Source: Marinifilum breve
GTDB lineage: Bacteria > Bacteroidota > Bacteroidia > Bacteroidales > Marinifilaceae
Reading direction: 5' to 3'
DNA length: 64,000 nt
NCBI RefSeq assembly: GCF_003202155.1
Contig: NZ_QFLI01000007.1
Coordinates: forward strand, 62,001 to 126,000
The position numbers and the translations under genes were made by a program. The notes beneath the pieces are model-generated. The model was not told the DNA's origin and did not search any database. It saw nothing but the letters and a program-made list of their open reading frames with translations. This document shows positions 10,020 to 18,798 of the stretch, piece after piece. Each line of letters begins with the position of its first letter. The stretch's first letter is position 1.

Positions 10020-10026
10020 ACTTAAA
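10011..10026. promoter_or_regulatory. Palindrome at the start of the metal regulator gene
   Basis: TTTAAGCATACTTAAA is a 16-bp near-perfect dyad with 6-bp arms. It covers the upstream ATG, and would sit just 5' of the preferred start at 9998. Its placement suggests an autoregulatory operator. No binding evidence is available. Confidence 0.4.
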
Positions 10027-10291
10027 TATTAATTCAAATATATTAAAAAACCTTTTATTTAGACTAATTATACTTTAAATTTTTTATAAAAAATACGTCA
10101 CCTCACATTTAACACTTTGTTTATTAATCAAAATTTACCTTCCTTTGCATCCCCCTTTTTAAAAATACAATTCGATAGAATTGTTAATCAGAAGTCATCT
10201 TAATCAACCAATACTTAAAAAAATTATTTGCTTGTACGTGTTTATACGAGTTGACTTGTCCTGTATACTATAGAATAAAAAATATTAAATT

Positions 10292-13171
10292 ATGCGAGTA
10301 AAATTGATGTTTGCATGGCTAATGGTAATGGCCTTGGTTTTGATTTTAAGTTGTAGTAAGGATGAAACCAATCCTGAAATAGAAATTAAATTAAATCCAT
10401 CGAATTTTAATATCTCAGTAAAAGATCTTACCTACAATTCTGCTGAAATTCAGTGGACAGCTTCCTTAATTGCAGATGAATCGAAAATTGTGTACGATGT
10501 TTACCTAAATGATGAGCTAAAAGCTAAGAATTTGGAGAATTTAAGCTATCAACTTGAAAAATTGGAAGCTGTAACTACTTACAATCTAGAAGTGATTGCA
10601 AAAAGTATTTATGAAACTCAAGTTGTTGTTTCGTATGAATTGACGACAAAGGACACCCCCAATCCAGGAGCAATCGCATTGAAAATGGATAAATTATCCA
10701 GCGATCAAATAAAAGTTTCATGGAAGAACTCTGATCCAACTCAAAATTTATCTTATTCAATCTATCTGGACGATGTATTAAAATCTGAAAATTTAAAGGT
10801 GTCGAATTTTACCTTCTCCGGCTTGGAAGGGAACAAGTTGTATCGAATCAAACTAATTGGAACAAATGAGTTTGACAAAACAGTTGAAAGTAATCTTGAT
10901 ATTACTACCAATGACTATGCTGATCCCAGTGATTTTACCATTTCTGTAGAAAGCGTAACAGGTAATGGAGCAAAAATAGTTTGGGGATCTTCGGAATCTG
11001 AAAAGTTGACTTATCGAGTTCTTTTGAATACTGTTGAGCATGCTAAAGGTCTCGAGGTTTTGGAATATGAATTCAAATCTTTGACTTTTAACACGCAATA
11101 TGTTGCAACAGTTGAGGCTACGAATGAGCATGGCAAAACCAAGAGCAAGCAAATTGAATTTACAACTTTAGAAGCAGGAGGGCCTTCTGATTTTAAGATT
11201 TTCGTTGAAAACATTAGTCAGGAATCGGCACTTATTCGTTGGGAAACAAAAGGTGACAAAGATGAAGTGATCGGCTATAAAGTATTTGTCAATGGATTTT
11301 TTAAGGGCGAAGTTTTTAATGACAATCAGATTTTGTTAGATCGATTGGAAGCAGGAAAACTTTACCAACTTAAAATAGAAGCCAAGAATGCCTACAATAA
11401 AACTTTGGTAAAGACCTCAGAGTTCATGACTCTTGAAGCAGTGAGCTTGTCTGATTTCACCCTTAGTTCGCAGGAAATAGAACAAACTTCGGCACTTTTA
11501 AGTTGGACCGAATGTATTGCCAGTGATGGCAGCAAAGTGAGCTATGATGTTTATTATGGAAACGGATCGATTGCCAAAAGAGGATTGGAAGAAAGGCAAT
11601 ATCAGGCCACTGGGCTTCTGGCTAATCAGGAGTATACCTACAAGATTGAGGCTCGTTGTGAGAAAGTATTATTGCCACGTTCCCAAACCATTTCATTTAC
11701 AACAAAGGCCTACGAAGTTCCTGGTGAATTTGAATTAAAGGTTCAGGATATTACAGAAACCCAGGCAAAAGTAAGCTGGACAAATTCAAAACTACCATCA
11801 GGAGGTGAAATTACCTACGAGGCTTACTTGAATGACATGCCTTACACGTACAATGCAAGTGGAAATGCATTTGTTTTTAAAAATTTGAAACCCGAGACCA
11901 ACTATACAGTCAAAATTGTAGCTAAATCTCAAAACAATACAACCAATGAACAAACAATTAGTTTTACAACAGAAGCAGAAGTTGTTCCCGAAGTAAAACT
12001 TAGTGTTACAAATATTGGGATTCGATCATTTGAATTAAACTGGAAACTAAGCGAAAGTCCATCTTTCGACAGTTATGAACTTTTTCTGGATGGCAAGTCC
12101 ATAAAGGCAGGGTATTTTCTAACTTATACCTTCAGCAATCTGCAATCAAACACCAGCTATAAGTTAAAGGTACTTGGCAAACGTGGGGGCAAAACCTATC
12201 AGAAAGAAGTCGAGGTAAAAACTTTAACCTATCCTGAAGCCTTGAATTTCGATATGGTAATTCATCCGAAATCCTACAATCAGGTTGAAATCAATTTAAA
12301 TGATTTTAAAGAAAAGAATGGAGATCGATTTGATGATTTCGGTGAGATGACCTTTGAAGCCTATTGGAATGGAGTAAAAGAATCATGGGGAAAAGGTGTA
12401 ACATCCAAAATTGTAAGAAATTTGAAGGAGCAAACCCATTACAATTTTCAACTAATTATAAAATATGCGGATGGAAGCATTGCTTTGGAAAAAAGTGCTG
12501 ATTTTACAACACCCGAAAATCAGGCTCCTGTTTGGAATAGCGATTTAAGAGTAAAGCAAATAGGCTTTAGTTTCCTAGAGTTGGAAAATAATTTTGCTAC
12601 TGATGCTGAAAACTCAAATTTGGTTTATACCTACTATGTTAATGGCACTGCTCTTCAAAGGAATATTAATTATGGAGGAAACACAAGAGGTACTGGACAG
12701 ATTGAAAGTGATGCAAATACAAATGATAATACAATTTTATTGACACACCTTGAATCGGATACCGACTACAGCTTTTATATTGAAGCAAAGGATCCTCTCG
12801 GAAAAGTAAGCCGTAGTAATACCATCCAGTTTAAAACTGCTGTTGATGCTAAGGAGGTTTTTAACATTATGGCAGCCATCGAAACAAATGCAAAAAAGGT
12901 TGGTCCGCGTTGGGCAAAAATGGGAAAGATTTCTTCAATGAAAGAAATACGTATCAATTGGACTATTGATGGTGTTAAGATGGAACGAGGACAGTACATC
13001 GATCCTTCAAAAGTGATTGAGCTAGGGAGTGATCATTCTTTAGTTTTGGATTACAGCCCTTTCTTAAAAGAGAATCCTGATGTCAGTTTAAGTTTCACCG
13101 TTTTGATAAAATGGATTGACAACGAAGCTCTTGAGCAATCGGAATCAACTCAGATTGTAATACAAGAATAA
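10292..13171 (+). CDS. Fibronectin type III repeat lipoprotein
   Basis: The 959-residue protein has a lipoprotein signal ending at about Cys21 (ILSC). The rest is a string of about 85-95-residue modules. Seven look like canonical FN3 domains, each opening with a pattern such as DFTISVESVTGNGAKIVW and closing with L.....Y...V.A.N, with linkers ending FTT or TTK. Two or three more divergent modules follow (from about residue 650). No catalytic domain was recognised. Probably a cell-surface adhesion or polymer-binding protein (inference). It is monocistronic, divergent from the metal regulator, and followed by a strong terminator. Confidence 0.85.
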   Translation: MRVKLMFAWLMVMALVLILSCSKDETNPEIEIKLNPSNFNISVKDLTYNSAEIQWTASLIADESKIVYDVYLNDELKAKNLENLSYQLEKLEAVTTYNLEVIAKSIYETQVVVSYELTTKDTPNPGAIALKMDKLSSDQIKVSWKNSDPTQNLSYSIYLDDVLKSENLKVSNFTFSGLEGNKLYRIKLIGTNEFDKTVESNLDITTNDYADPSDFTISVESVTGNGAKIVWGSSESEKLTYRVLLNTVEHAKGLEVLEYEFKSLTFNTQYVATVEATNEHGKTKSKQIEFTTLEAGGPSDFKIFVENISQESALIRWETKGDKDEVIGYKVFVNGFFKGEVFNDNQILLDRLEAGKLYQLKIEAKNAYNKTLVKTSEFMTLEAVSLSDFTLSSQEIEQTSALLSWTECIASDGSKVSYDVYYGNGSIAKRGLEERQYQATGLLANQEYTYKIEARCEKVLLPRSQTISFTTKAYEVPGEFELKVQDITETQAKVSWTNSKLPSGGEITYEAYLNDMPYTYNASGNAFVFKNLKPETNYTVKIVAKSQNNTTNEQTISFTTEAEVVPEVKLSVTNIGIRSFELNWKLSESPSFDSYELFLDGKSIKAGYFLTYTFSNLQSNTSYKLKVLGKRGGKTYQKEVEVKTLTYPEALNFDMVIHPKSYNQVEINLNDFKEKNGDRFDDFGEMTFEAYWNGVKESWGKGVTSKIVRNLKEQTHYNFQLIIKYADGSIALEKSADFTTPENQAPVWNSDLRVKQIGFSFLELENNFATDAENSNLVYTYYVNGTALQRNINYGGNTRGTGQIESDANTNDNTILLTHLESDTDYSFYIEAKDPLGKVSRSNTIQFKTAVDAKEVFNIMAAIETNAKKVGPRWAKMGKISSMKEIRINWTIDGVKMERGQYIDPSKVIELGSDHSLVLDYSPFLKENPDVSLSFTVLIKWIDNEALEQSESTQIVIQE

Positions 13172-13194
13172 AATATCATACTTTCAACTATAAT

Positions 13195-13227
13195 AAATCC
13201 CGGTCTTCAATTAGATCGGGATTTTTT
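13195..13227 (+). terminator. Intrinsic terminator
   Basis: AAATCCCGGTCT (13195-13206) pairs with AGATCGGGATTT (13213-13224) with one wobble pair and is followed by a T-run. It closes the FN3 gene. Confidence 0.85.
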
Positions 13228-13313
13228 AATGATTAAGTTTTGGGTGGAATTTAAACAAAACTGCTTAGAATATAATTTGAGAATCAGTTCATCCTTAAAG
13301 GTTATTTACTGAA

Positions 13314-14531
13314 TCATTTCTTAAAATTTAATTCAGTCTGCTTGCTCGCAGGAGTTAATATCATATAATCAAACCTGTACATATAATCCTTCAGCGATTC
13401 GCTTTCAATTTTGTTTTTCCATGATGATTTTTCAATACTCTTCAAGTCAATAAGTGTCCACATCTCACTTTTAAAATCAACAATAGAACTAAAAAGTGTT
13501 TCATCTGCCTCATCAATATTACTGCTAATCTTACCTTCTTGATTAATGTGAGCAGAAGGAAAAATAAGGATATGGGTAGATTTTTGTTGATTGAAGTTTG
13601 CCAACTCCATAATAAAGTTCCCTATGTCGTAGATATTGTGATGACTTCTTCCCTTAGAAGCATGTACTCCACCTATTTTCACAAAAACCTTTGGCAAAGC
13701 CTCTACTTCCATAGATTTACGGTAATATTCGGTAAAATTCTCTTGCATGATATGCAATCTCTTGTGAATATTATAGTATTGTTCATTCTCATCAAATGCC
13801 TTGTATACCTCCCATGATTTCTTCAAATCATCAATAATTTTGTTGATTTCAAAATTACTGCGATCCAACGCATTGAAAAAGTCATTGATTTCATCGGAAT
13901 GCAAAAGAGAAACTGACAATTTATATTTTCGATCTTGTATACTCTTTTTTGTTGCTGAAATGGCAAAATCTTTAGCAACAGTATACAAAGAATTTAGTCG
14001 CTTTGAATTCTCTGACAATAAAAATAGTTTGTCCAACAGGAATACTTGAGAAGTAAAATACTCCTGATCGATTCCCCACAATTCAAACTCATTTTCCATA
14101 AAAGCCTTTAAAAATACCTCATCTTCTTTCCCATCGAAAAAAGGAACAGGCACTTCTCCAACCAGATTATTGATTCGAGTATTAAAATCATACAAAGAAT
14201 GTTTTTCTTTAATCAATTCACTCATTACTTTAGCACTATTGGCACCTATTTCAGCTGCAAAATATTTAAAGTCATTCTTTGTTAATGCGGGAACAATTGC
14301 ATTGGTAAATTCCGAAACCCTGGCAGAAAAGTGTTCTTCCCCTAATACAACAAACTGAGAGTTTTTAATTTGATTTTTTAGGATTTCAAAGCCTTCACCA
14401 TAAGCTTCTCCTTCCGATATTTCAAAATAGTAAGTATTGTTTTTTAGCAGTTCATCATCCTTCAATGTTTGTGAAAACAGAGAAGATATAGACATGAAGT
14501 GAATGAACAATATGAGCTTAAGTCTATTCAT
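13314..14531 (-). CDS. Secreted erythromycin-esterase/ChaN-like protein
   Basis: The 405-residue protein has a signal peptide (SISSLFSQ). Motifs recall the erythromycin-esterase/EreA-ChaN superfamily: FVVLGEEHFSA near residue 60 corresponds to the LGE.HG catalytic segment, FELWGIDQEYFTS near 155 to the G.D.E/Q motif, and KIGGVHASKG near 285 to the late catalytic histidine. The family includes hydrolases and heme-binding proteins. Resistance to a macrolide should not be inferred. It starts 18 bp after the Hint-domain gene and they are probably co-transcribed, so a shared extracellular job is plausible. Function unproven. Confidence 0.65.
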   Translation of the reverse strand: MNRLKLILFIHFMSISSLFSQTLKDDELLKNNTYYFEISEGEAYGEGFEILKNQIKNSQFVVLGEEHFSARVSEFTNAIVPALTKNDFKYFAAEIGANSAKVMSELIKEKHSLYDFNTRINNLVGEVPVPFFDGKEDEVFLKAFMENEFELWGIDQEYFTSQVFLLDKLFLLSENSKRLNSLYTVAKDFAISATKKSIQDRKYKLSVSLLHSDEINDFFNALDRSNFEINKIIDDLKKSWEVYKAFDENEQYYNIHKRLHIMQENFTEYYRKSMEVEALPKVFVKIGGVHASKGRSHHNIYDIGNFIMELANFNQQKSTHILIFPSAHINQEGKISSNIDEADETLFSSIVDFKSEMWTLIDLKSIEKSSWKNKIESESLKDYMYRFDYMILTPASKQTELNFKK

Positions 14532-14549
14532 AACGACAGGTAAGTATTT

Positions 14550-15758
14550 TTAATCATTTAATTCTTCCACTCCAACAACAAATCCGTTTGCAATAAAATT
14601 ATCACCCGAACTTAACTTCGAAATTGTATACGTTTCCTGTACTCCTTCTATAAAGTCAATTGAAATCAATTGATCGGTTCCATTTTTAGTCAAAAACAAA
14701 TCCCCAACATTTACTTGATTAATACTTTCAAACCCTTTGTATTGTGCAGATTGTTTTGGTTTTAAAGAAGCCCAACCTTTCTTTTTAATTCGAAATGGAT
14801 GATCTTGAGTAGCAGTAATTTCTATGCCACTTTCAAATTTATATCTTACCAATCCACGATGATTTACTTTTTCTAACTTCTCAATCCTTGCTGATTTAAT
14901 TTGATTGTTTTCCAAGTCCATATAAGCAACCAAATCTCTATTTTTAAGATTCTCAATGTTTTTACTTGATTTATCAGCCATTAGAATGCTTGTTCCTTTT
15001 GCAAAACAATGAACATCTATACCATCGAAATAAATTTCCGAAATAGCTACATCATCATATTTTAGACCTTTATAAACTTCCAGTATTTCAAATTTCATGG
15101 TCCAGTCAGGTTCATCCATTCCTACGTCCCATCCTTTCCCTATAGGTTTAAACTCGAAACTCTGTACTCCACGAATATCTTTCAGGTTTAAAATCACAAA
15201 TGGCTTTTCATCAATATAAACTTTAAGTTTTTTGACTCTTGAATTATTTTCCCAAGCGGACTTACTTTTCACATAACCATTTACAAGCTTGATTTCAGTA
15301 ATACGGGCTGAAGCTCCAGCAAATGTATACAATAGAAATTCACCTATCCCATATCCAGAAACACCTTCTACCCAAGCATTTTTATAATTCAAATCATGAG
15401 CATTTTGAGCTTCATAGTTTATAGCTCCTTGCGATTTTAAATAACTTGATGCTGCAACCTCTTTAGGGCCGCCTCCACAATACCAACTGCATCCACCACC
15501 AATAATATCCCAATAACTTTCTAGTGTTTCATCAACTTTCGAGAGAGCATCTTTATCCTCTTGTGACAAATCATCATATTCCACTCCGTCACCCAACTTT
15601 TTCATCACCTTAAAGCCAATCTCTTGATCGTGCTTCCATTCTATTTCTCCTTGCGTACTCAAATCAAGTATTTGTATGGAAGTTGGATTCATTTCCCGAA
15701 TTTGTGAAAATCCAATCTGTGATATTAAAATCAAACCTATTATTAATAACTGCTTCAC
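14550..15758 (-). CDS. Secreted protein with NADase-type glycan-binding domain and C-terminal Hint domain
   Basis: The 402-residue protein has a signal peptide (IGLILISQIGFSQ). Residues about 105-250 resemble the discoidin-like 'NADase-type glycan-binding' domain (AWVEGVSGYGIGEFLLY, VKKLKVYIDEKPF, FEILEVYKGLKYDDVAISEI). The remaining part is a Hint (Hedgehog/intein) module: block A starts at the splice-type cysteine in CFAKGTSILMADKS, block B is TATQDHPFR, and the end block is YTISKLSSGDNFIANGFVVG. The last His-Asn of true inteins is missing, so protein splicing is unlikely, whereas N-S acyl shift self-cleavage at the cysteine is possible. The downstream neighbour is the esterase-like gene, 18 bp away. 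Confidence 0.75.
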   Translation of the reverse strand: MKQLLIIGLILISQIGFSQIREMNPTSIQILDLSTQGEIEWKHDQEIGFKVMKKLGDGVEYDDLSQEDKDALSKVDETLESYWDIIGGGCSWYCGGGPKEVAASSYLKSQGAINYEAQNAHDLNYKNAWVEGVSGYGIGEFLLYTFAGASARITEIKLVNGYVKSKSAWENNSRVKKLKVYIDEKPFVILNLKDIRGVQSFEFKPIGKGWDVGMDEPDWTMKFEILEVYKGLKYDDVAISEIYFDGIDVHCFAKGTSILMADKSSKNIENLKNRDLVAYMDLENNQIKSARIEKLEKVNHRGLVRYKFESGIEITATQDHPFRIKKKGWASLKPKQSAQYKGFESINQVNVGDLFLTKNGTDQLISIDFIEGVQETYTISKLSSGDNFIANGFVVGVEELND

Positions 15759-15838
15759 GTAAATATTGTATTTTAATTAAAATGTATTTTGCCTCCCAAA
15801 TAAATGGTTCATTAGAACTATTACATAATCGCACCCCA

Positions 15839-15958
15839 ATTTAACAAGAATAAATCTTAAACAAAACATCCATTCCAATAATCTGACAAATTTTCTCCAT
15901 TTTCACTTTTCAAGATTATAAGAAAAAAAGCCCCCAATCACTTGGAGGCTTCCTTGCT
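15839..15958 (-). repeat. Dispersed ~120-bp repeat, third (diverged) copy with terminator
   Basis: The stretch begins AATTTAACAAGAATAAATC and ends in a hairpin AAGCCCCCAA (15928-15937) / TTGGAGGCTT (15942-15951). It resembles the two copies at 25362-25488 and 25928-26053. The hairpin followed on the minus strand by T-rich sequence is also the terminator of the ankyrin/PQQ gene. Confidence 0.6.
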
Positions 15959-15974
15959 TCAAATCAATCTGGTA

Positions 15975-18179
15975 TTAATTTCTCCCAAAACCATATATAT
16001 AATCCTGAGCACGGATAATAAATAACTTGTCAGAGATGGCAGGTGTAGCCATACAGGTTTCCCCTACCGGATTTCGTGCGATGATTTCAAATTCAGGTCC
16101 TGCCTTCACAACCACAACCCCTTTGCTTTCGCTTGTACAATACAACTTGCCATCAGCTGCTACCAGCGAAGCCGTTACTGCACTACATTTTAAATTTTTG
16201 CGATAGATTTTCTCTCCTGTTTCTGCATGGTAACAAGTGAGCAATCCATTATTGGCCATGGTATACAAATAACCATCATAGGCAATTGGAGATGGCATAT
16301 AAGTTCCTCCTTTTAGGTATCGCCATTTGATAAATTCACCAGAGGATAAACTATCCGGAATAGAAATATCTCCATGTCCTCCAGGAATTATGGCATAAAC
16401 CGGACGAACAGGTGGATATCCTCCAGTTACATAAATCAAATCCTTATACACAACAGGTGTACCCACGGTAACCTCTGAGTTTGGTCCCAGTTTCCAAAGC
16501 TCTTCACCTGTATCAGGATTATAGGCCTTTATGTATTCGGTTCCATTTGTAATCAATTCATTATGATCCTTCCCATAATACACAACCGGGGTTCCCCAAG
16601 ATGAGATTTCTTCTCGATTGGTTTTCCAAACTTCCTTACCCGTTTCTAAATCAAAAGCAGCTACATAGGAATCCTTCGATCTGTCGGCCTGAATGATCAC
16701 GGAATTCTTGTAGATCAATGGAGAAGCAGCATGTCCCCACTGTGTTTCCGATTCGAAAAACCATCCTGCATCAAGCATTCCCATATCTTTTCGCCAAATC
16801 TCATTACCATCCATATCGTAACACACCAATCCTTCAGAACCATATAATGCAACCAAATATTTACCATTGGTAACCGGAGTGGAATTGGCCTGTGTTGCCT
16901 TAGGATGTCTCTTCACCTTAGGTACACCTTTATATGCTGTTTGTTCCCAAAGAATCTCCCCCTTGCTCTTGTCCAGACAAAAGATCTTCCAAACATGATT
17001 GGAGTTGTCATTCACTGGTTTTACATCGCCATATAAACCCACGCGATATTCAGCCGTTGGATCTTCACCTATGGCCGTAATTACATATACTTTGTCTTCC
17101 CAAACCACTGGACAAGCATGAGACAGTCCCGGAATCCTGGTTTTCCATTTCAGGTTTAACCCCTTTTCTGCATCCCATCTTACCGGTGGATACTGACCAT
17201 CACCATTTCCCTGGCAATTTTCTCCCCTGAAGGCAGTCCAGTTCAATACCTCTTTCACTTCTCCTACCTCATCCTTGTACTCAGACTTTACTTCCTTTTT
17301 CGCTAGTTCTTCCGTTCGAACAAAATCTCTCTGGTTTTCACCATTGCGAAACTTTACCGCTACAGCTATGTTCTCAACGGTTTTAAACGAGAGTGTAATG
17401 CTAGGAAATTCTGCTACAGAAAAAATGTTTAATGAGTCATATTTCAATTCGTAATACTTGACATCATCAAAACTTGCAAATATCTTATTGTCTTCATTTT
17501 TGATTCTCAATTGCCCTTCTTTTTCTGAATACAAACCAGCAAACTTTACGTTTTTATCGTGATTATTCACTTTCGGAAGCACAGCTCCTGCATCCTTCAA
17601 CAATTTGCATAGGTCTGTGTTATTCATCCCTGTTGCAGTTATCAGGGCAGCATTTAATTTATCGCTTTCAATTTTCGTATGATCCAACAGTAGTTTTACG
17701 ATCTCCACATGCTCATTGCGCACAGCAAATACAATCGCATCATTGGCACCAGCTACATTTTTATCCAGCAATAGCTTTACAATATCGATATTGCCTTCTC
17801 TTACACTAAAAGGCAACAACCATTTGGTACTCAAATCAGCACCATGCGCCACCATTAGCTTGATCATTTCGAACTTGCTTTCATAAAAAGCCCATTCAAA
17901 TGGAGTGGATTGATAAAAACGATCCCTCACATTCGGATCAGCACCATTCTCCAGCAAGAATTTTACTGCCTCAACACTATTCTTCTCCACAGCAAAAGTT
18001 AAGGCCGTTGCTCCGTATTTCGATTTTGTATTTACATCGGTACCCTCTTTAATCAAGTTGGCAAGCGTACTAATGTCATTGGTCTTGGCTGCCTTAAAAA
18101 AGGGAAGATTGTCGGATTGTGCATGAGCTGAGAGAAACACAGCTACCATGAGGGAAATGCTTAGGAATAATCTTTTCAT
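15975..18179 (-). CDS. Ankyrin-repeat / PQQ-like beta-propeller fusion protein
   Basis: The 734-residue protein has a signal peptide (MVAVFLSAHAQ). Four to five ankyrin repeats follow (about 25-190, e.g. NTKSKYGATALTFAVEKN and VKFLLENGADPNVRDR), then a small beta-rich linker with conserved FRNGENQRDFVR. From about 315 the protein is a quinoprotein-type propeller with repeated blades (VWEDKVYVITA, KYLVALYGSEGLVCYDMDGN, VVYKDLIYVTGGYPP). Such PQQ-like propellers usually do not bind PQQ and serve as scaffolds or as in BamB. The fusion to ankyrin repeats suggests a periplasmic interaction protein. No catalytic residues were recognised. It is monocistronic. Confidence 0.82.
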   Translation of the reverse strand: MKRLFLSISLMVAVFLSAHAQSDNLPFFKAAKTNDISTLANLIKEGTDVNTKSKYGATALTFAVEKNSVEAVKFLLENGADPNVRDRFYQSTPFEWAFYESKFEMIKLMVAHGADLSTKWLLPFSVREGNIDIVKLLLDKNVAGANDAIVFAVRNEHVEIVKLLLDHTKIESDKLNAALITATGMNNTDLCKLLKDAGAVLPKVNNHDKNVKFAGLYSEKEGQLRIKNEDNKIFASFDDVKYYELKYDSLNIFSVAEFPSITLSFKTVENIAVAVKFRNGENQRDFVRTEELAKKEVKSEYKDEVGEVKEVLNWTAFRGENCQGNGDGQYPPVRWDAEKGLNLKWKTRIPGLSHACPVVWEDKVYVITAIGEDPTAEYRVGLYGDVKPVNDNSNHVWKIFCLDKSKGEILWEQTAYKGVPKVKRHPKATQANSTPVTNGKYLVALYGSEGLVCYDMDGNEIWRKDMGMLDAGWFFESETQWGHAASPLIYKNSVIIQADRSKDSYVAAFDLETGKEVWKTNREEISSWGTPVVYYGKDHNELITNGTEYIKAYNPDTGEELWKLGPNSEVTVGTPVVYKDLIYVTGGYPPVRPVYAIIPGGHGDISIPDSLSSGEFIKWRYLKGGTYMPSPIAYDGYLYTMANNGLLTCYHAETGEKIYRKNLKCSAVTASLVAADGKLYCTSESKGVVVVKAGPEFEIIARNPVGETCMATPAISDKLFIIRAQDYIYGFGRN

Positions 18180-18798
18180 ACTGATATATTATTTGTAGTT
18201 AATATTCAAGCTCGATATGGATAAGTAATCACTCCCCTATTCCTTCTGCGCCATCCTACAAATCATATACTCTCCCATATACCAGGTAGTATTACCGACT
18301 AATAAATTTATGATATATTTCCTCTCTCCCTTACTTTTTCCTTAAAGATTTAGTTTTCAGATATCTATTTGGAATAATTCTACACTTTAAACAGATACTA
18401 TCATATGAAAAGATTTTTAAATCCGTAGGTGTATTGCTTAACAAATGATATGATCTAAGCAAAGAGAACACTAAGACGCACAAAGGTTCAAGCTTTTCTC
18501 ATCTCTGTGTTACTCTGTGACCTCAGTGGTGAAAACTTTCACCTCCAATAAATATTACAATACACTATAATTCGTGAAAATTTTGTGTAATCTGTGGTTT
18601 TATTACAAATCATCAGCCTTGTTATTCGGCAAACCCAATTCCAACCACCAAGAACACGATGACACACAGAAGAACAAGCATTTCTCATCTCTGTGTTACT
18701 CTGTGACCTCAGTGGTCAAAAACTTTCACCTCCAATAAACATTACAATAATTCGTGAAAATCTGTGTCATTAGTGGTTTACATATATCATCTGTGGTT
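18180..18798. repeat. Non-coding region with two direct copies of a dispersed repeat
   Basis: Copy A (about 18491-18605) and copy B (about 18679-18801) share a long near-identical core beginning TTTCTCATCTCTGTGTTACT, then CACCTCCAATAAA, AATTCGTGAAAAT and CTGTGGTTTTATT. A piece of the same family (GTGTAATCTGTGGTT) recurs near 28148. Bases about 18607-18640 resemble the coding sequence at 18862-18895, a relic of the 3' end of the neighbouring gene. No gene is visible. Confidence 0.75.
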
